From NCBI RefSeq assembly GCF_002836355.1, contig NZ_PJCA01000027.1:620281-684280 (forward strand): 64,000 bases of DNA, read 5' to 3'. This document shows, piece by piece, positions 35,372 through 45,655 of this stretch. Under the pieces are notes generated by a model that did no database searches, was not told the DNA's origin, and saw only the letters and a program-made list of their open reading frames with translations. A program made the translations under genes and the position numbers. Numbering within the stretch: position 1 is the first letter of the stretch; each line of letters opens with the position of its first letter. The stretch is from Moritella sp. Urea-trap-13. GTDB taxonomy: Bacteria; Pseudomonadota; Gammaproteobacteria; Enterobacterales; Moritellaceae.

Positions 35372-37356
35372 GCAATCATTCTTTAATACGTGATGCGTAT
35401 CAGCAGCTATTAGCTATATTTGAGGGTGGAAAGGTAGAGTCTCTTTTGTTTACCAGTTTTAATTTTTCAGCCAGTTTCTTTGAAAATAATATCCTTCCAT
35501 TAGCTGCCGGATGTCCTATGAAAGAAGTCGGAGATATGCAGGCTGCACAAGTTAATGAGGTATTAGAAAATACACAAATAACAGTTGTATGTGATCGTTC
35601 TACACTTCCTGAACCGAAAAGTAATTACCGTTACGGTCAGTTGGCCGTCGGTTTGAAGAACGCTTTCTTTCATCCCAAGATTATCCTGGCCACAGGCACC
35701 TTGGAAGATGGGACGCCTGTGGCTGAATTAATCGTTGGAAGCTGTAATCTGACGCTTAGTGGTTGGGGCCTAAATCGAGAGGTTGCAGGGGCCTGTACGG
35801 TGGGTAAGCAACAAGCTGATAATCTACTACCTCTTGTTCACTGGATATCAAAAATGGCCAAAGCTGAGGTTGATCGCCTTAACATTGATGATAGAGATAT
35901 TAAAGAGGAGGGGAATGTTAGGCAAAACCTTAAATCTATAGAAACGTTCTTAATCGAAAACTGTCAGAAAGAAATCACTTTAAGCCCGCGTTTTATGCTG
36001 CGTTTACCCGATAGAAGGGCTGATAAAACCTATCTTGAGTTACTTACATCCGGTATAAGTCAGCCAATTAAATCTTGCAGGATCGTCTCTCCATTTTGGT
36101 CTAACCATGAAAACCTTAAGGCATTAATTGAGACGCTGAACAGTAAACATATTGATTTTGTACCATCAATTAACCATGAGGGGAGATATTGTTTTCCCTC
36201 GGATATGCGTGATTTCCTCACAGAATCTAGTTTTTCGAATGGTTACCAAGGGTTTGTTAATAATGATCGTTATACCCATGCAAAATCTGTCAGCTTAGTT
36301 ACCAAAGATACGACACATTGTTTTATTGGTTCTGCAAATTTTACGAAAGCGGCTATGGGCAATATGAAGCAGGGTAATGTAGAAGCGATGTTACATTATC
36401 AACTAAAAGATACTACATATATTGATGCCGGTTTCATTAATTTAAATGGGACCACGATGAACTGGGCAGATGATTCAGATGCCGATGATCAAGTACCAAC
36501 TGTTTCATCTTACGTAACCCATGCTTCTTATAATTGGAAAACACAAATCTTTATTTGTGTACTCGAATGTAGTGAGGATGCATTTAATCATGTTGAAAGG
36601 GGGCTGTTTAATCGTAATTATCTAGAATTTAAAAAACAAATAGATGGCAGCTACCTCACTATTTTGAAGTTGAGTGTTAAGCAACCTATATACTTTATGA
36701 AAATCTTATTTACCGATAATAATGAGCAGTGCGTCTACCAAGGATTAGTTGCTCAGTGGAATGCCGAGGATGATGAACTCATTTATAGCCCTAAACCTCA
36801 ATTGTCAAAAATAATGGATGACCTCATTGCGCTAGACCCTATTAAGGGACCAAAAAGAAATGCTGGTAGTAAAGGCTCGATAAGTGAACCTGGAGAGGAT
36901 GAGTATGAAGAAGAGAGATCTTTTGACTTTTTTACTATTTATCAAGCTTTTTATAAACAACGAAAATACTTTTTTGAGCATCCGGAAAAAGACCCTTTTA
37001 ATAGCAGTTCGGTATTCTCTCTATCAGTAATGTTTCGAGCGATTAATCTTGAAATTGACAGTCGGACACCTAAATCTGGTGAAATGAATAATGAAGATGT
37101 TATTTATTATTTTATATTTCTTAGTGAACTGGCCTCAACAGTAAAAGAATTGGCAGCTAATTCAGAGTTTGGCAATGCAAATACTCTGATGGATAAAATT
37201 GAATTGACTGTATGGGAGTTAGAAACCCCATTTAAAATATTGGTTAGTGAATCGAGAATACTGAAGCAGTTTCTGCATACGGAATCTATTGGTGAGAGTA
37301 CTGTCGACGCAATATTAGGATGGTTCAAGAAACAGGTGGATTACACTTATGAATAA
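35368..37356 (+). CDS. Phospholipase D-like nuclease
   Basis: 662-aa protein with two PLD half-sites: FHPKI (H102, K104) with GSCNLT (about 124-129), and YTHAKS (H304, K306) with GSANFT (321-326). Two HxK sites on one chain form one active centre in this superfamily, which includes nucleases of restriction and defence systems (DISARM DrmC, DpdK). The C-terminal 300 residues are unrecognised. It overlaps both neighbours (4 and 8 bases). It could be a DpdK equivalent given the dpd genes further on; that is inference. Confidence 0.82.
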   Translation: MSNHSLIRDAYQQLLAIFEGGKVESLLFTSFNFSASFFENNILPLAAGCPMKEVGDMQAAQVNEVLENTQITVVCDRSTLPEPKSNYRYGQLAVGLKNAFFHPKIILATGTLEDGTPVAELIVGSCNLTLSGWGLNREVAGACTVGKQQADNLLPLVHWISKMAKAEVDRLNIDDRDIKEEGNVRQNLKSIETFLIENCQKEITLSPRFMLRLPDRRADKTYLELLTSGISQPIKSCRIVSPFWSNHENLKALIETLNSKHIDFVPSINHEGRYCFPSDMRDFLTESSFSNGYQGFVNNDRYTHAKSVSLVTKDTTHCFIGSANFTKAAMGNMKQGNVEAMLHYQLKDTTYIDAGFINLNGTTMNWADDSDADDQVPTVSSYVTHASYNWKTQIFICVLECSEDAFNHVERGLFNRNYLEFKKQIDGSYLTILKLSVKQPIYFMKILFTDNNEQCVYQGLVAQWNAEDDELIYSPKPQLSKIMDDLIALDPIKGPKRNAGSKGSISEPGEDEYEEERSFDFFTIYQAFYKQRKYFFEHPEKDPFNSSSVFSLSVMFRAINLEIDSRTPKSGEMNNEDVIYYFIFLSELASTVKELAANSEFGNANTLMDKIELTVWELETPFKILVSESRILKQFLHTESIGESTVDAILGWFKKQVDYTYE

Positions 37357-40300
37357 TTCAATTAAAGATAAGTTAGAGTCAGAAGCCTCATATATTCGCC
37401 AATATATAGCCTTTGATGGGAGTGGTAATGACGATCACACTGATCAAGCTAAAATGCAAAGTATGGGGGTTGCATCGTTGTGGCACCGAATTCAAGAAGA
37501 TGGTTTTGCATATTTAGCCGATGAAGTAGGTATGGGTAAAACCCGCCAAGCAATGGGAGTTATTGCAACTCAGTTTTTAATAAAGCCTGATTCTCGAGTT
37601 GTGGTAATTTGTCCCGGTAGGCCGTTACAAGAGCAGTGGAAGTCAGAGTGGAATTTATTTGTATCAGGCTGTTTACGTGTTAATGATGGCATTCTGAAAT
37701 CAGCCTTGGATAATAGTGTTAGTAAGCCTTTAGCTTTACATAATCGTTTATCAGAATTTGCCAGTTCCTTATTACTGGATGATGATCGGATACATCTTTT
37801 ACGTTATTCTTCATTCAGTCGCCCAATTGGCTTTAATGGTAAGGACTCTCAAGAACAGATTAAAACTCTGTACAAGCAGAAATTAAATGAAATTGGCATT
37901 GCAGATATCAATGCAAAAGAGGATGAAATATTTAATTCAGTTGATATGAAAAGTAATGACTGGAAAAAGGGATTAACGGCTTGCTTAAATACCCAATATG
38001 CCGAACAAATACAAACATTGTTTAATGAAGATACTCGGCATATTGATCTTATTGTTTGTGATGAAGCGCAGTATCTTCGCCATACAAGGAACTCAAGAAA
38101 TAGACACTTAAATTTATCGCTAGCCTCTAAACCTAATAAATGGCTATTTTTAAGTGCTACTCCATTACATAGTGGTCAGAGTGATATAAAAAGTCTTGAT
38201 TATTATATTTGTACACATGAGCGAGACAGTAAAACCCTCGAGTGCGCTATCGAATCATGCGTTAATATTAGTGCCAGAATGAAAGGAACATTTAAAGGCC
38301 AAAGTAAGACTGATGTTATTGATGTATTAGATGATTTCCTCGTCAGGCGACCTCGGCATTATAGCGACTCTGCTAATGAAGATTATGACAAGGTTAGTTA
38401 TCGTAGCTATAAAACTGATGCGGCGATTGCAACCAATGATGCATTTTCAAGCATGGTGACAGCATTGGTCCAAAAACGTTTGGTGAAGTCTTTAACTGGT
38501 AAAAATAATAGGTTCCGCCAGGGTGAGTGTTCGTCTTTTGAATCTCTAGCCAGTTCTGTAAAGAATATTGTTCGTAAGAATATTGATGGTATTTCATATA
38601 CAAAAACAGAAATGGAGCCATCTGGAGGTGTTTCTGAATCAGATGTACCCCCAGATCGTGGTGATATAGATCAGTTGAATAAATCACTAAGGCAAGTACT
38701 GATTGATAACAAGCTTGCTACTGAATCAGATGTAGAATTAAAGAATATTCCACATCCAAAACTCTACCATGTTGCCGATCAATTAGTGGAGAAAAGTCTG
38801 AAAAATGCACCGAACCATAAAACACTGGTGTTTGTAAGGCGTCTGGCAACCGTGGAGGAGTTGATTGATTTATTGAAGCAACGTTTTCAAAAGTTGATTG
38901 ATAAGCGAATTGATGATTGGCCATCCATTATTGATAAAATTCAGTTGGTTGGTGGCAATAAGCCTACGTTTTCAGGATGTAATGATTTCTGGAATATGAA
39001 TGACCCTGATGAAGACGCAGGGCCTATTCAGGTGGCACAGGAGAACGGCGACTCTAATTTTATAGAGCCTGATCTATCCTACTATAAAGCAATAAGCCAG
39101 AAAAGTGATAAGCAAGAACGTAACGGTATGCTGTATTCATTTTTAACACGCTTATTACAACCGACAAGTAATGATGGTAAAAGAAAAAGCCCTTTAGCGT
39201 TTTTGGTTCCGAATGAAGAAGAACAATATAAACACTGGGAGTCTCCACTATGGCACAGCCTATTGGATGCCATTTTTGATGAGGGTGAAAAAAAACCTGA
39301 TTGGCTGAAACAGCAAGAATATACAGTGGATATATTGATGCTTAAACGCTGTATTCTACAGAGTATGCGTCGTTCAGATCTCCTGGTCGATCTTTATATT
39401 TTAAACGGATTCATCAATATTGAAGGCATTAACACTTTAAGCGAAAAGCTTATCTGGATCCTGAGAAAGAGCAAGGATGGTCAACTCAAATCAATATCTA
39501 TTGACCTACACAAATATTTAAATAATTGGCGACAGCGACTTAAACAGTGGTGTATACACTTTGAACTCATTAAATCAAAGTGCTTCAAGAGTAATATTAC
39601 TGATATTGATGCTGAATTTAGCCGCATGGGGCCAGTTGTAGGGCGATCAGGAAATATTTCAAATAAATATGCAGTAACTCAATTTAAAATGCCTTGTTAT
39701 CCCAATATTTTGATATGTACAGATGTGCTCAAAGAAGGCGTCGACATGCACCTTTTCTGCGATGAGGTTATTCATTACGGAGTCGCCTGGACCTCTGGTG
39801 ATCTAGAACAACGTATAGGTCGTGTGGACAGAGTTAATAGCTTAATCAATCGGCGTATTAACCAGCATTCGGGCGACAGAGATTCTGCCCCTAAATTAAA
39901 AGCAGGATTTCCTTACCTGGCAGGTACTTTGGATCAATATCAGGTGATTCGGGTTGTGAATGAAAAGATGTTAAGTGATCTCCGTATGGATTTTGGTAAG
40001 CGAGAAAATGAGATTAAAGATATATCAGTTGATGATATTTTTAATAATTCGGCATCAAAAAAAGAGCTTACTCTAACGCTTAAAACGCGAACATTTATCC
40101 CTAAATCATTACTACTTGAGAAGGCATTACTTAAAGATAATAATTTTCCTTATCGTGATTGTAGTGTGCATGAACAATTGATGCGATATGAATCTAAACA
40201 AAAAAAGAATATCAATGTAAAAGATATTTATCCACTGCCTGCATTAGTTGTTGAGCATACGAACCCTAAAATACAGTCATCATACAATAAAATATTGGGT

Positions 40301-41551
40301 GATAACCTCAAAACAAAATGGGAATACAAAAAAGTAAAAGGAAAGATGAAGTGGATAGAAAACTACGAAGTAGTGATACCGCTATCTTTATCAGATAAAG
40401 AAATGGATTCTGTTGTAGCTGGTTTTGGACGTTCCAACTGTATGTTGGAGCCGACACCAATATTTTTGTTACCTGAAGCAAAAAGTTTTGAATTCAATAA
40501 AACCTTAAATACTCTTGCTATGATTGTTACGCATGAAGCGCCTTTTAAGCAAACGATAGATAGAAAGCAAATGGTTATGCTTGAGCGAATTGGAAATTTG
40601 TTGTTAGTCAGATCTCCAATTGTATCTATTGAAGATCTTGGGCTTGATGATAAGGAATTAGCTGTATGGATAGGTAAGCAAAATAATAATCGGAAATGGG
40701 GGTATATTAATGACCATAAAGATGTCATTTGGTATTGCTGCTTAATCGCTTATCCCGAAAAATTTGGGGCTACTTTTGATAAACTAACACACCATATTTC
40801 TGCAACGGCAGATCGCCTTCAACAGCTGTATACGGCACAAGATAAAGAACGCTGGACCTATAAGGCAAAAAATTCTTTTAAGCTGATGAAGGGAACTGCT
40901 GTTAATAATGACGACATCATTAAAAAAATAAGAGTGGATAATAGCTTCCGCTCTGGTATTGCTCGTTGGTATAAGGACGTCTTTGAACAGGTTGTTACAA
41001 GGCTTGCAGAGAACGTCGATGTAAGAGAAGGGCATGTTACTGAAGTACTTAATCACATATTCAAAAGTGATAAATTATTACGGGATGGAACAATTAATTT
41101 ATCAATGCCAGAAAAACCAGCATTACGCTTTTGTTTACAATCTTTTCTTGATATGAGTAATAATTCTATTGCTGGAATGACCCCTGTGGAACCTATGATT
41201 GTATGGGAGTTAGGTATTAGCACTTCAACAAAGGGAAGGCCACCAAGATTAATTATGGATGATTATCAAGATCTTCCCCACATGGAGGACTGCGGGAATT
41301 GGTCAGTGGTTGAAACTTTTAACAGTGTTAAAGTCTACACTTGTCAGGATGATGAAAAGCAGATGCGCTGGTTTGTCATATATCACCCAGCGTCCATATT
41401 GGATGGAAGGATTGAGTTATTTCTAAATTCTTGGATTCATGTTCTTCAGCGAATGAAAGGCAATACCTCTAAATTCATGAAGCAAGCTTGTGCTAATGAT
41501 TTCAAAGATTTCTCAATAGATGGTAGTGATAAATTTGTTGAAGATAGTTAA
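37349..41551 (+). CDS. Large SF2 (SNF2/DEAD-like) helicase
   Basis: 1400-aa ATP-dependent DNA helicase or translocase. Motifs: Walker A in LADEVGMGKTRQ (57-67), Walker B VCDEAQYL (about 236-243), SAT in LFLSATPLHSG, and in the C-terminal lobe ICTDVLKEGVDMHLF and the arginine finger QRIGRVDR (about 821-828). The long part after residue 900 is unrecognised. Its start overlaps the PLD gene by 8 bases. SNF2-like helicases paired with a PLD nuclease occur in restriction systems, including the Dpd set (DpdE, DpdJ). Which role applies here is not decided. Confidence 0.85.
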   Translation: MNNSIKDKLESEASYIRQYIAFDGSGNDDHTDQAKMQSMGVASLWHRIQEDGFAYLADEVGMGKTRQAMGVIATQFLIKPDSRVVVICPGRPLQEQWKSEWNLFVSGCLRVNDGILKSALDNSVSKPLALHNRLSEFASSLLLDDDRIHLLRYSSFSRPIGFNGKDSQEQIKTLYKQKLNEIGIADINAKEDEIFNSVDMKSNDWKKGLTACLNTQYAEQIQTLFNEDTRHIDLIVCDEAQYLRHTRNSRNRHLNLSLASKPNKWLFLSATPLHSGQSDIKSLDYYICTHERDSKTLECAIESCVNISARMKGTFKGQSKTDVIDVLDDFLVRRPRHYSDSANEDYDKVSYRSYKTDAAIATNDAFSSMVTALVQKRLVKSLTGKNNRFRQGECSSFESLASSVKNIVRKNIDGISYTKTEMEPSGGVSESDVPPDRGDIDQLNKSLRQVLIDNKLATESDVELKNIPHPKLYHVADQLVEKSLKNAPNHKTLVFVRRLATVEELIDLLKQRFQKLIDKRIDDWPSIIDKIQLVGGNKPTFSGCNDFWNMNDPDEDAGPIQVAQENGDSNFIEPDLSYYKAISQKSDKQERNGMLYSFLTRLLQPTSNDGKRKSPLAFLVPNEEEQYKHWESPLWHSLLDAIFDEGEKKPDWLKQQEYTVDILMLKRCILQSMRRSDLLVDLYILNGFINIEGINTLSEKLIWILRKSKDGQLKSISIDLHKYLNNWRQRLKQWCIHFELIKSKCFKSNITDIDAEFSRMGPVVGRSGNISNKYAVTQFKMPCYPNILICTDVLKEGVDMHLFCDEVIHYGVAWTSGDLEQRIGRVDRVNSLINRRINQHSGDRDSAPKLKAGFPYLAGTLDQYQVIRVVNEKMLSDLRMDFGKRENEIKDISVDDIFNNSASKKELTLTLKTRTFIPKSLLLEKALLKDNNFPYRDCSVHEQLMRYESKQKKNINVKDIYPLPALVVEHTNPKIQSSYNKILGDNLKTKWEYKKVKGKMKWIENYEVVIPLSLSDKEMDSVVAGFGRSNCMLEPTPIFLLPEAKSFEFNKTLNTLAMIVTHEAPFKQTIDRKQMVMLERIGNLLLVRSPIVSIEDLGLDDKELAVWIGKQNNNRKWGYINDHKDVIWYCCLIAYPEKFGATFDKLTHHISATADRLQQLYTAQDKERWTYKAKNSFKLMKGTAVNNDDIIKKIRVDNSFRSGIARWYKDVFEQVVTRLAENVDVREGHVTEVLNHIFKSDKLLRDGTINLSMPEKPALRFCLQSFLDMSNNSIAGMTPVEPMIVWELGISTSTKGRPPRLIMDDYQDLPHMEDCGNWSVVETFNSVKVYTCQDDEKQMRWFVIYHPASILDGRIELFLNSWIHVLQRMKGNTSKFMKQACANDFKDFSIDGSDKFVEDS

Positions 41552-42678
41552 TGAAATAGAATTGGGTCCGCCGGGCATACACTCTTGTTAATGCTCTAGG
41601 TGATGAAATACGAGGGTTTTGCGGGTAACGAACCTGCTGGCCTTATGAGGTTGAAGAAGATCATTAACACTGCTCAGAATCTGCGTGTGTAGTCTGCTAG
41701 TATAGAAATTGGTCATTTCTTCTCTATGATTGCAGTTCTGGCTTCCAAAATACAGTTTAAGAGACTGTATTAGTACATGCAGTTAGTAAATAAGTTTAGT
41801 TGGTCTATAAAGGGCTCATATTGGCGCTGTAGAGCGTTTTGGTCAATGGGTCCTGCTTCATGAGCGTTTCTTGTGAAACAGAGTCTTATGCACTCACAGA
41901 ACGTATAACTACGTTGCTGTTTTTATGGCGTGTTATCTCAATTATCAGGCGTGAGGTGGATCCAATTAATAGCTTCTTTATGATTTATGGTAATCCATAA
42001 ATGGTTCATGATATTAGTGAAATATTACACAGAATATTTACGTCATAAAATTGGACTGTTCGATATGATTTATCAATAAAAATTGAATGCTTAATTACAT
42101 ATTATTTAATTATGTGCTCACTCTATGTGAGAGTGGAAAAAATGGACTTCGCAGTACTAGAGTGTGAGTGTTTTGCGATTTATCTGCCATCCATGGCAAT
42201 GAATCTACCATCTGTGGCGATGAATCTGCCATCCATGGCAATAGAATTAATTGCTATAAATTGACTTAGGTGCAGGATCCTGATTTTCACGCTAATTCCT
42301 CCTTATATTAGTTATATAATATTTATAATTGTTATAATCGTTATAATAGTTATAACATATTTAAGAGGTTTTAAATAGTAACTCAAACGAGTAATTTATA
42401 TTTAAATTACTGTTTTTATTGACAAAATTATTATTTTTAATATGAAATGTCTTTATTGTATAAAATTTTACTACTTATTTTTCACTGAATACCCAAGTGA
42501 ATTTTTTGATTTTTTTCACAGTGACAACGACACATACTTAATAATATTTTAGTTAACGTTGATATTTAAACACACGATTACGATCGTACTAACTCTTCAA
42601 TTAAATTTTACGAATCTGAAGTGCCATATGAGTATGCCCTAATGAAACCGCTATAGTAAAACTACTTAAACGAAACCG
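41552..42678. other. Gene-free region with tandem repeats
   Basis: About 1.1 kb after the helicase operon. It contains a short tandem repeat block (42153-42266), AT-rich DNA and no intact gene. A fragment near 41650-41900 shows a partly open frame, but I could not match it to a family. Confidence 0.5.
42153..42266. repeat. Tandem TGCCATCCATGGCA-type repeats
   Basis: Three copies of a 21-base unit (ATCTGCCATCCATGGCAATGA and variants) at 42182-42243, preceded by AGTACTAGAGTG and followed by AATTAATTGCTATAAATTGAC. The unit contains the palindrome TGCCAT-cc-ATGGCA. A single-unit copy with the same flanks lies at 62788-62858. Confidence 0.75.
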
Positions 42679-43064
42679 GATCGATTAACTCGGTTACCTT
42701 ATCTACAATGGCAAACTTTAAAAGCACGTATTCAAGATAAGGGCTTTACAATTGTTGTAGACCAGCCTATGACACACTAAGCACTCGCATCAAGCCAATC
42801 TGAGATCTCAGCAATACAGCAAGCACTAACAAGCTTCATGTTAGACCTGCTATGGCGCTTGATGATTATGAGACAAGGCTGAAACGTCAAAAACAAGGAA
42901 TAACAAAGGCTAAAGCAGAAGGTAAATACAAAGGTAAGCAAATAAATATTGAATTACATAAAAATATTAAAACTATGCTTGCAGGTGGGTTGAGCTACAC
43001 CGATATACAAAGTGCACTTGGTTGTTCTCGGGCTACGATCGCGCGAGTAAAGAAATTACTGTGA
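42679..43064 (+). pseudogene. Serine recombinase (resolvase/invertase) pseudogene
   Basis: Two frames add up to the C-terminal half of a resolvase: DRLTRLPYLQWQTLKARI, QDKGFTIVVDQPMTH, a stop, ALTSFMLDLL, then a frame change and DDYETRLKRQKQGITKAKAE with a C-terminal helix-turn-helix (LSYTDIQSALGCSRATIARV). The catalytic N-terminus is missing and one stop plus one frameshift break the rest. The last 70 residues remain open. Confidence 0.8.
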
Positions 43065-43143
43065 TGCAAAAATTATCATATAGGTAAAAAGTGGTTATCC
43101 CATGATGTATAAAACCACATTAAGCTTTTTTAGATTCCCTTCA

Positions 43144-43380
43144 TTATTTATCAGAACTATTTATGAATTCAAATTGTGGTATTAACTCAGATGCGGGACA
43201 TCCAATGGCCTGGGCGATACGGCATAGCTTTTCTACTGATGTAGATACCGATCCACTTTCAATCCTACTCATATAACTCGGTGTAATATCTGCTCTAGCT
43301 GCAACTTCTTGTTGGGTTAGATCTTTTTTAATTCTGGTGATCTTTATCTGTTTTCCAAACGTTTTAGCAAAATCATCCAT
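43144..43380 (-). CDS. XRE-family DNA-binding regulator
   Basis: 78-aa protein, essentially one helix-turn-helix domain: KDLTQQEVAARADITPSYMSRIESG is the recognition region, followed by VEKLCRIAQAIGCPASELI. It has the size of phage- and restriction-associated controller proteins. It reads away from the HNH gene, sharing a 156-base promoter region with it, so it may control that gene or the modification genes. AAGG lies upstream of its ATG. Confidence 0.88.
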   Translation of the reverse strand: MDDFAKTFGKQIKITRIKKDLTQQEVAARADITPSYMSRIESGSVSTSVEKLCRIAQAIGCPASELIPQFEFINSSDK

Positions 43381-43536
43381 TTATAAAAACCTTTTTTAAA
43401 GAAAAAATGATCTCATACAAACGTATTATTATCGATATCACATATGGTAATAAGTTTCCATATATAGCAATAATGTACTATGTTTATAAACTTGAATCGT
43501 ACTTTTATTGTTTAGATCTATTGAACCGGTGAATTT

Positions 43537-45087
43537 ATGGGAATTGAAAATGAGTTAGTGGCATTTCTTGAAAGTAATATCAAAGACGGGGTGAATAAGC
43601 CCAGAGATATTGAAATTATAAAGTTTTACTATGGATTAAAAGAATCTTCTTGGCCAACGCTAGAGGAGACGGCCAAAATGTTTTCAATCGGCAGTAGGGA
43701 GAGAATAAGACAGTTATTAAACGCTAAGTTTAGAGACTATGTGAACAACAATGATATTCCATCGCTTGATAATTTTGTGAAAATATTACAATCCAAAGAA
43801 TATTGGCTGGTGTCAGAATTCGAAAAAGAAATTCATGCGACTGGATTAATAGATCGAGATACTCACATAAAAGGCATATTCAACCTTATTGAAGACATTG
43901 GCATTTTTTGTGGCTTCGAAATTTATAATTCAGATCTAAAGAGGTCAACAAGAAACTCTTACACAGCCAACAGAAATAGTTTTTTGATTAAAGTTGTAGA
44001 CATAAAAGAAGTGATAAAACTTCTAAATAAAGCAAAAGGGCTAGGTCGGTGTGGTGTTGCGAATTTAAATTTTTTAGAAGATGATCTTGGTAATTATTAT
44101 CAATTAATTTGGTCATTGATTGATAACTCTCCTGCATCTTGGATCAAAATAGATCGAGATGATCATTGGTATGTTTTTGAAAATAGAGAAAATACTCTTG
44201 TTAATTATAGTGAAAAAGTTTTTTTAGTCATCGACAGTTGTGATCCAAGTATCTTGGCTACGATTTATAAGAATGCTTTGTCTGGAAGACAGCATGAATA
44301 CCCCTATCCACCTGTTGAGATTATTGAAGATTACTTAAAAGGCTCTGCATATTTTGTTAATACTGGGTCTGAACTAACATTTACAGGGGAAACTACAAAA
44401 TTAACTGACATTGAAAAAGATTTAATTTTATTTTTTGGTTTAAACACTACTTTATCTTTTTCGACCCTAGATAAGCACCTAACAGAAAAAGGTTACGGAA
44501 AGCCACATATTAGTAAAGCTACAAATTATTCGCCTCTTGTATTTGTAGATAAAAGCCAAGGTCTTAAACATCATGTATATAGCTTAATTGGCCAAATGAA
44601 ATCAATATCAAAACTTCAGACTGCTTTAAATTTATATGAATCGTGTGTGTTTAGATTGAGCCCATTTCTTAATACTGGGACTGATAAAATAAGAAATAAT
44701 ACGACTAGGAGAGAGCAGTATATTCTTCAAGATTGGCTGTTTAAAGATAAAGAGCATGAAAGTTGCGCGTTGTGTGGAGAGGAGTTCAGTGTTAATACTT
44801 TGGTGGTGGCCCATAAAAAACCAAGGTCTGAGTGTAATGAGATAGAGCGATTAGACCCATATATTGTTATGCCATTGTGTTTAATGGGCTGCGATCATCT
44901 GTATGAAAAAATGTATGTATATATCGATGGCGAAGAAGTTAAACGTGGAATTGAGTTTTCAAATGTGAAAGCTGAATCTGACTTTATTGAAGCCTTAATT
45001 GGACGAAAAATTGATTCAAAATGGCTTTTAGGTAATAAGGCTTACTTTCGGTCTCCTAGCAAGAAATTGTTGCGGACAAATTCTTGA
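43537..45087 (+). CDS. HNH endonuclease with a sigma-70 region-4-like N-terminus
   Basis: 516 aa. Residues about 20-70 (FYYGLKESSWPTLEETAKMF, SIGSRERIRQLL) look like the helix-turn-helix of sigma factor region 4. The C-terminus (about 410-455) is an HNH module: CALCGEE, VVAHKKPRSEC, VMPLCLMGCDHLYEK. This HNH type is common in predicted restriction enzymes. The middle is unrecognised. The combination could read a promoter-like or modified sequence and cut it. It is divergent from the XRE gene and precedes the preQ0 genes. Confidence 0.8.
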   Translation: MGIENELVAFLESNIKDGVNKPRDIEIIKFYYGLKESSWPTLEETAKMFSIGSRERIRQLLNAKFRDYVNNNDIPSLDNFVKILQSKEYWLVSEFEKEIHATGLIDRDTHIKGIFNLIEDIGIFCGFEIYNSDLKRSTRNSYTANRNSFLIKVVDIKEVIKLLNKAKGLGRCGVANLNFLEDDLGNYYQLIWSLIDNSPASWIKIDRDDHWYVFENRENTLVNYSEKVFLVIDSCDPSILATIYKNALSGRQHEYPYPPVEIIEDYLKGSAYFVNTGSELTFTGETTKLTDIEKDLILFFGLNTTLSFSTLDKHLTEKGYGKPHISKATNYSPLVFVDKSQGLKHHVYSLIGQMKSISKLQTALNLYESCVFRLSPFLNTGTDKIRNNTTRREQYILQDWLFKDKEHESCALCGEEFSVNTLVVAHKKPRSECNEIERLDPYIVMPLCLMGCDHLYEKMYVYIDGEEVKRGIEFSNVKAESDFIEALIGRKIDSKWLLGNKAYFRSPSKKLLRTNS

Positions 45088-45109
45088 TGTTGCATTCAAT
45101 CAATTCTTA

Positions 45110-45586
45110 TTGATAACAGATGCCTTGTTACTACATTTACTGGAAGACTTCAGGGTTTTTATGAGAAAGAATGATGTTTATGAATATATCCTTTCTTTGA
45201 AAGGAACTTTGGATCATGATTTTGGTTGTGATGTGAGTGAAGTTCAGCAGCGAATTGATGATGCATATAGCTTATTTTTTGGAAAGGCAATCTGTGTTGT
45301 TACGGATTGGGTCTGGATAGATATTGAATTGACTAAAGAAGAAATGAGACGCTTCCCAAACGATTTAAAACCAATGCTTTTGTTTGCAGACACTATCCTA
45401 AGGGATTCACCAAACAGAGGCATAGACTGGGTTATAACTTCAATGCTATCAGAATATCGACATCCAGGATTATTTGTGACGAGAAATACTTGTTATGTAA
45501 TAGTAGGTCTGGGACTAAGATGCAAATTATCGTTTAGTGATTTTGCTTTACTTGTGAATACCCGCCAAAAGAACCGGCGGAAGTAA
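45110..45586 (+). CDS. Hypothetical protein next to the HNH gene
   Basis: 158 aa from a TTG at 45110; a better start may be the ATG at 45161 (AGGG 5 bases upstream, 141 aa). It ends in a basic tail (RQKNRRK) and has a hydrophobic patch at about 125-140 (YVIVGLGLRCKLSFSDFALLV). No known family is recognised. It follows the HNH gene by 22 bases and could be co-transcribed. Confidence 0.5.
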   Translation: MITDALLLHLLEDFRVFMRKNDVYEYILSLKGTLDHDFGCDVSEVQQRIDDAYSLFFGKAICVVTDWVWIDIELTKEEMRRFPNDLKPMLLFADTILRDSPNRGIDWVITSMLSEYRHPGLFVTRNTCYVIVGLGLRCKLSFSDFALLVNTRQKNRRK

Positions 45587-45655
45587 ACCAGTTAACTAAA
45601 TATGAAATTACTGGTGTTACTCTACCACTGGTTATCTATTCGCGTAGCGGTTAAA
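45553..45655. repeat. GC-rich hairpin element, second copy
   Basis: CCCGCC-aaaagaacc-GGCGG followed by AAGTAAACCAGTT and, further on, CTATTCGCGTAGCGGTTAAA. The copy at 27208-27305 has CCGCCC-gaaaaga-GGGCGG, AAGTGAACCAGTT and CTATTCGCGCAGCGGTATTAAA. The first copy lies near the integrase end, this one at the end of the 158-aa gene, where it may also end transcription. Confidence 0.65.

Noticed and set aside
42182-42243. CRISPR-like array
   Set aside because: The 21-base units are directly adjacent without unique spacers, so this is a short tandem repeat.
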